NCBI GenBank assembly: GCA_009720755.1
Contig: WNKV01000006.1
Span: 62,001 to 126,000 of the forward strand
Reading direction: 5' to 3'
DNA: 64,000 bases
DNA from: Rhodoplanes serenus
GTDB taxonomy: Bacteria; Pseudomonadota; Alphaproteobacteria; Rhizobiales; Xanthobacteraceae
The first letter of the stretch is position 1; every line of letters starts with the position of its first letter. The position numbers and the translations under genes are program-made. The notes beneath the pieces were generated by a model, which saw nothing but the letters and a program-made list of their open reading frames with translations, was not told the DNA's origin and did not search any database. Positions 63,854 through 64,000 of the stretch are shown here, one piece after another.

Positions 63854-64000
63854 GTGCTCGACGTCCGCTTGCTGCAAGCCTTCTACTGGGTGGCGACGCT
63901 CGGCGGCTTCCACAAGGCGGCGGCCCGCCTGAACATCACCCAGCCGGCGGTGTCGCAGCGCGTCGTTCAGCTCGAGGCCGAGCTCGGCGTCACGCTGATC
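63854..64000 (+). CDS. LysR-family regulator, N-terminal part (cut by window edge)
   Basis: Forty-nine codons from a GTG at 63854 behind a near-perfect AGGAGGTGA: V-L-D-V-R-L-L-Q-A-F-Y-W-V-A, G-G-F-H-K-A-A-A-R-L-N-I-T-Q-P-A-V-S-Q-R, the classic LysR helix-turn-helix. Divergent from the TRAP-type binding-protein gene and probably its regulator. Confidence 0.85.
   Translation, partial: MLDVRLLQAFYWVATLGGFHKAAARLNITQPAVSQRVVQLEAELGVTLI

Overview
This is a very GC-rich, densely coding stretch of bacterial chromosome. Gene content and style point to an alphaproteobacterium, probably Hyphomicrobiales. The evidence is a DUF2336/PilZ protein, a PAS_5-type protein, a transglutaminase-like cysteine peptidase, NMT1/Tct/TRAP-type binding proteins, a kdp operon with an extra micro-ORF, and 43-bp palindromic intergenic elements of a type common in that order. 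Genus cannot be fixed from the sequence alone. I saw no rRNA, tRNA, CRISPR array, transposase or integrase gene.

Layout. 1-4.2 kb: a leftward NMT1/THI5-type ABC uptake operon (binding protein, ATPase, two permeases, start of another gene) divergent from a GntR regulator whose gene is bracketed by two copies of one operator palindrome. 4.3-22.2 kb: mostly housekeeping and scattered genes: rlmE, a polytopic membrane protein, an MFS exporter, a Pmp3-like peptide, guaB, ppk2, an amidase, a MAPEG-like protein, an unrecognised 617-aa protein, a small membrane protein with a MarR regulator, an RsmB-type methyltransferase, two tandem Aat paralogues and guaA. 22.2-27.5 kb: an AT-richer insert abutting the 3' end of guaA, a known island integration site. 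It carries one gene for a 1324-aa Rad50/SMC-like ATPase with a C-terminal tail that reads as two LexA/UmuD (S24)-like folds, the second keeping a Ser/Lys pair. This is the strongest candidate for an undescribed, possibly anti-phage or DNA-damage-responsive, system.

27.5-33.7 kb: a catabolic cluster with a LysR regulator, SDR, luciferase-family flavin monooxygenase, FMN reductase, TctC-type binding protein and a MOSC protein, suggesting uptake and flavin-dependent oxidation of an organic (perhaps organosulfur) substrate. 33.7-41.8 kb: the complete kdp high-affinity K+ uptake operon, reading leftward from a 27-aa micro-ORF through kdpF, A, B, C, D and E. 42-52 kb: small hypotheticals, an MltB-type transglycosylase, a chemoreceptor with a strong terminator, a CBS-pair protein, a rhomboid protease, a PAS_5 protein and a double-PilZ protein.

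52.1-59.4 kb: a rightward cluster that looks like one functional unit of unknown role. A FadR-subfamily GntR regulator has three copies of a TGGTnnnACCA operator in and before its own gene. It is followed by a 472-aa polytopic membrane protein behind a large hairpin, a Tat-exported COG1237-type metallo-beta-lactamase-fold hydrolase, a G3E (CobW-like) GTPase with a ~300-aa N-terminal extension and a His-rich loop, and a Cys-rich PAS/GAF-like sensor. I infer regulated production and metallation of an exported metallohydrolase working with the membrane protein. 59.8-64 kb: a BTLCP peptidase with a terminator, msrB, a PilZ-DUF2336 protein, a TRAP-type binding protein and the start of a LysR regulator.
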